A stretch of 64,000 nucleotides of DNA from Isoetes taiwanensis. Lineage: Eukaryota > Streptophyta > Lycopodiopsida > Isoetales > Isoetaceae. Under the pieces are notes generated by a model. That model was not told the DNA's origin, ran no database searches, and saw only the letters and a program-made list of their open reading frames with translations. The first letter of the stretch is position 1. Each line of letters opens with the position of its first letter. The stretch lies in assembly GCA_021234155.1 (NCBI GenBank), contig JAJEKV010000098.1:3278806-3342805 (forward strand), given 5' to 3'. The translations under genes and the position numbers were made by a program. This document shows positions 61,301-64,000 of the stretch, piece after piece.

Positions 61301-64000
61301 TTAACGCCGACATCAAGTTCCTCTTGGGACCAAGTCCCATGGGTCAGAATAATTCAATCTCGACCTCCACAGTTCTCAAAGCAGGCTCACTCCATCAGCA
61401 CCTGTGTGAGTCACTGGCTCCAGATTTGACAACCATGGAGGGCAATTTGAGTTGTTTTCAAACCGTAATCTGCACCTGTCCCACCCCTGCTACTATCCTG
61501 ACCACCTCCAGTATCGGCCTGCTGGGAGTCCCCTTAAGTGCTTTCTCCTTCAACGATGACACCGCGTGTTTTGACAAGGCCTGACCAGATTCCCGCTTGC
61601 CGACAAGTTCTCCCGAATCGTATCTGGAATCTTGGGCCTTCCCGCAGGGCCCTCAACCAGAGGATCCAATCATCGACAGAAATCAAATCTGTGGAGGGGC
61701 ACGGGAGGCCGGGGAAGGGCTGCCCTGTGAACTTCCTTTTGGGACCCACTCAGTCCCACCTCTCAGGAGGGATCCCCAAGGTCCCTAGCTCCTCGCTTGA
61801 CTCAGAAGGGGTGCTACTTAGTAAATCTGGCTGGGCCCCTGACCGTCAGTTCTTAATGCTAAACCCTTGGACCTGTATCTCCTCAAAATTTCAAAAATTA
61901 AATGTAGCTGGAGATGGGAACAGTAAACCAGCTGGCAAAAATCAGAATTTATTTCGTGACAATGTATCAATTCATGTAACTTATGGAATGTCCAAGACTG
62001 ACTCTACTCTGCTGCCACTGGGAGGAGGACAGCCCAAACTCCGCCTCAAGCTCCAGACCTCAAAGTCCTGGAAGCGCAATGCACGGTATCAAAGTCCTCA
62101 CCAAAACGCAAACCCTTTCTTAGAACTGCAACCTGCAGTGGTTTACGTTTTGAGGCCCTCCTGTCGATCAGTGGACCTTGCGTACTGACCTTGAATGTGA
62201 GGGGGGTGTTGACGAGCACTCCGGACCCCAAAATCCCTAAGTCGCTGTCTCCCGACCTCCCTCCCAAGGTCTCGACTTATTTGCCACCAAATCTCCTAAT
62301 CATGATTTTGGCTCGCCAATGGACCTCGAACTTACACGCCCCGGGGACTCAAGTCTCCGTGGCTCAAGACCACCTGACCTCCAGTAGCCGCCCAAAGTAG
62401 CCTCACCACACACACCTCGGTAGCTGTACTGGGCTTTCCTGTGATGGGATGGACATCACAGGAGGGTATGTAGAGCAAGTTTCTTTTCCTGCAAACCGAC
62501 CTTGTAACTTGCTCCCTCAGGGTACTTCAAGGCCTACCTCCGGGACGCATTTGGCGGTGGTTTATTTCGCTGGCCTCGAGTGCTCCAAAGGAACGAGCAA
62601 GACATCATGGCCAAGGCCCACTCCCTGCTTGAAATGCCTTCCTGGATTACGCTCGGAATTTTTGGGCTTCCTCCCAAGAGGGCCCATGAACCATAGATCC
62701 AACCACCTGATGGGCCCGAGGGGTGGGAGCCAGCCAGCTGCAGTGAGAGTGAAGGGCCGCCTAATCCTTGATCCCGCCTGGGGTCCCACTCCCTCAGTGA
62801 TCCCCATGTCATGGCCCTGCTGACTGGGAGGTGCCACTCCTGCACCCGCCGCCCCTGCAATCGGCCTGAATGCCAACTTTGACCCACCTCCTCCGTACCC
62901 CTCAGTACCATCTCAGGCTGGAGATGGATAGAATTCAAATGGGTAAAAATCAATTTATTTCCTTCTGCATTAACGAGACCTAAGCGCCCCACACGGGAGG
63001 AGGATGCCCAACCCGCCTCCGCCCCGGTTCAGACCAAGCCCCAGGTAATGCACTGTCACCAAAACCCTTTGAACCTCCGGCGAAATCAAGTGTGGTTTAC
63101 GCTTTGGGAGGCCCTCCCGCATTCTCAAGTGGATCTAGTATGTGACTTCAACACGGGAGTGGGGCAAGCTGACGCAGCGATCTCAAAAATCCCCAGCTGC
63201 TGCCTCCTCGGACTTACCCATGACCTCCTCCCGGAATTGTGACGGCTGGTTGACTCTAACGCTTCCACATTGCCCCTGGGACCAAGTTCCAGCAGCTGTA
63301 TGACCACCTCGCACCCTCCAAAGCGCCAAAAGTAGCCTGTAATCGGCAAATTAGAAATGTCTGGCCTGAGACGATTTTGACACCGCCTGTGGAGGGCACA
63401 GAGTGTTTCACTTTCGAAAACCGGCCTTAGAATTGGGGTTCCTAGTACCAACCAAGAATTACTCAGAGGGCCCATTCGCCAGCCCCAGCCAGTTCGAATC
63501 CACACAAATTCATGGGCGCCGACCAGACGCCCCGTGGTTTGATGTTCCTGGACCACCGAATTTTTGGGCCTTCAAGATAAAATCCCTAAAATCTGGCATC
63601 CGAATCTGTATCAGAAACCCAGTCCTAGAGGTTTGAACTTTGAACCCACTCCTGGGGTCCTGACTCTCCTGTGAGGGATCCCCGCTGGCCTGACTGGGGA
63701 AAGGGTGCCAGCCCTGCTGTTCTAACGGGCCAGTCCCACCGTCGAATGCTAACTTTGACCTGACTTTCTCCAAAATCAAAATTGGGCTGCAGGTTGAGAG
63801 ATGAACCACCAAAACTGAATTTATTCTCGTATGCAACACTGGGGCACCCACCCACAGCCCTGGCCACCAGCGCCTCCCGACTCCCATACTGCCGCGACGG
63901 GAGAGACAGCTCCGCCCTGGCCTCGTCTGGTCAGCCAGGTCCCAAGTCACCCAAACCTTCGACCCGCAAACCATGCAACTGAATTGGGCCACAAATTGAT
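58100..64000. repeat. ~1 kb GC-rich tandem satellite array, six units, continuing past the window
   Basis: Six diverged head-to-tail units. Anchor 1 (AAGAAGCGCC(C)AA.GTAG..C then C.CATCACAC) lies at about 58163, 59355, 60388, 61365, 62377 and 63313. Anchor 2 (CCTTGTAACTTGCTCCCTAG) is at 58270, 59460, 60497, 62500 and 63420. Anchor 3 (GGGTCC.GACTCC then GCAAGGTCC..GG) is at 58715, 59748, 60788, 61741, 62780 and 63653. Anchor 4 (AAAAATCAGAATTTATTT, CGTGACAATGCATTAAT) is at 58910, 59927, 60965, 61937, 62945 and 63815. Anchor 5 (AAACGCAAACCCTTCTA, then TGTGGTTTACGCTTT, GAGGCCCTC) is at 59100, 60125, 61109, 62103 and 63060. The period is about 0.94-1.04 kb, longer in unit 1 because of the CT tract. 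Indels between units are frequent, so no frame is conserved across the array and it is not coding. It runs off the right edge. Confidence 0.88.
58336..58471. repeat. CT microsatellite inserted in the first satellite unit
   Basis: About 135 bp of CT/CTC repeats lies between GATTGCTAT and CCCAATCCACAAGATTAACG. The corresponding place in unit 2 (about 59520-59560) has GGCTATTCGAGCCTCCCATG and no CT run. The expansion is therefore private to unit 1 and explains its extra length. Arg/Glu frames on the opposite strand are artefacts. Confidence 0.92.

Noticed and set aside
61538-62188. 216-codon open frame in the GC-rich array
   Set aside because: It covers part of one satellite unit and the frame is not conserved in the other units, as expected for non-coding repeats.
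58100-64000. 5S or 45S rDNA array
   Set aside because: I looked for the conserved 5S internal promoter words and large rRNA landmarks in the ~1 kb unit and saw none. A spacer-only origin is not excluded.

Overview
The window reads as nuclear DNA of a land plant with a repeat-rich genome, probably not a flowering plant, though the clade is uncertain. Four lines of evidence support this. There are spliced genes with GT-AG introns. There is an Omp85-type outer-envelope barrel end of the plastid OEP80/TOC75-V kind. There is a plant-like 4-hydroxyphenylpyruvate dioxygenase (HPPD) relic. There is also a satellite whose unit carries a plant telomere-like TTTAGGG core. No bacterial operon, CRISPR array, rRNA gene or convincing tRNA gene was seen.

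Layout. 1-20.3 kb has no recognisable gene. It holds two TATC microsatellites (11.6 and 13.1-13.3 kb), a degenerate ~70-80 bp hairpin satellite (15.24-16.08 kb) and a pyrimidine-rich tract (18.0 kb). At 20.3-21.4 kb on the minus strand lies a four-exon UFC1 gene (UFM1-conjugating E2). About 0.9 kb away, facing the other way, is a fragment resembling the start of a dual-specificity phosphatase. 22.6-29.1 kb is mostly unassigned, with two related repeat ends at 26.0 and 28.9 kb. At 29.14-31.96 kb on the plus strand lies a seven-exon SpoU/TrmH-type RNA 2'-O-methyltransferase gene. 32.6-38.9 kb contains local tandem duplications, a G/A-rich minisatellite and an inverted-orientation copy of the hairpin satellite. 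The C-terminal exons of an Omp85/OEP80 gene lie at 39.8-40.4 kb (minus). A large inverted repeat (41.6-42.3 kb) and an HPPD pseudogene (43.1-43.9 kb, plus) follow. A LINE endonuclease relic lies at 47.8-49.0 kb. 49-58 kb holds degraded sequence plus two compact tandem arrays (51.9-52.3 and 52.5-52.9 kb). From about 58.1 kb to the window end there is a GC-richer tandem array with a ~1 kb unit, at least six copies, running off the edge.

The genes are unrelated housekeeping functions (ufmylation, RNA methylation, plastid outer-membrane biogenesis, tyrosine/tocopherol metabolism) and show no sign of acting as one system. A striking common property is uneven reading-frame integrity. UFC1, SpoU and OEP80 each have perfectly framed exons with matching splice phases next to exons where the conserved motif survives only across small indels. 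This may be unpolished long-read sequence or genuine decay, and it matters for every gene model here. All coordinates and models come from reading by eye; no database search was run.
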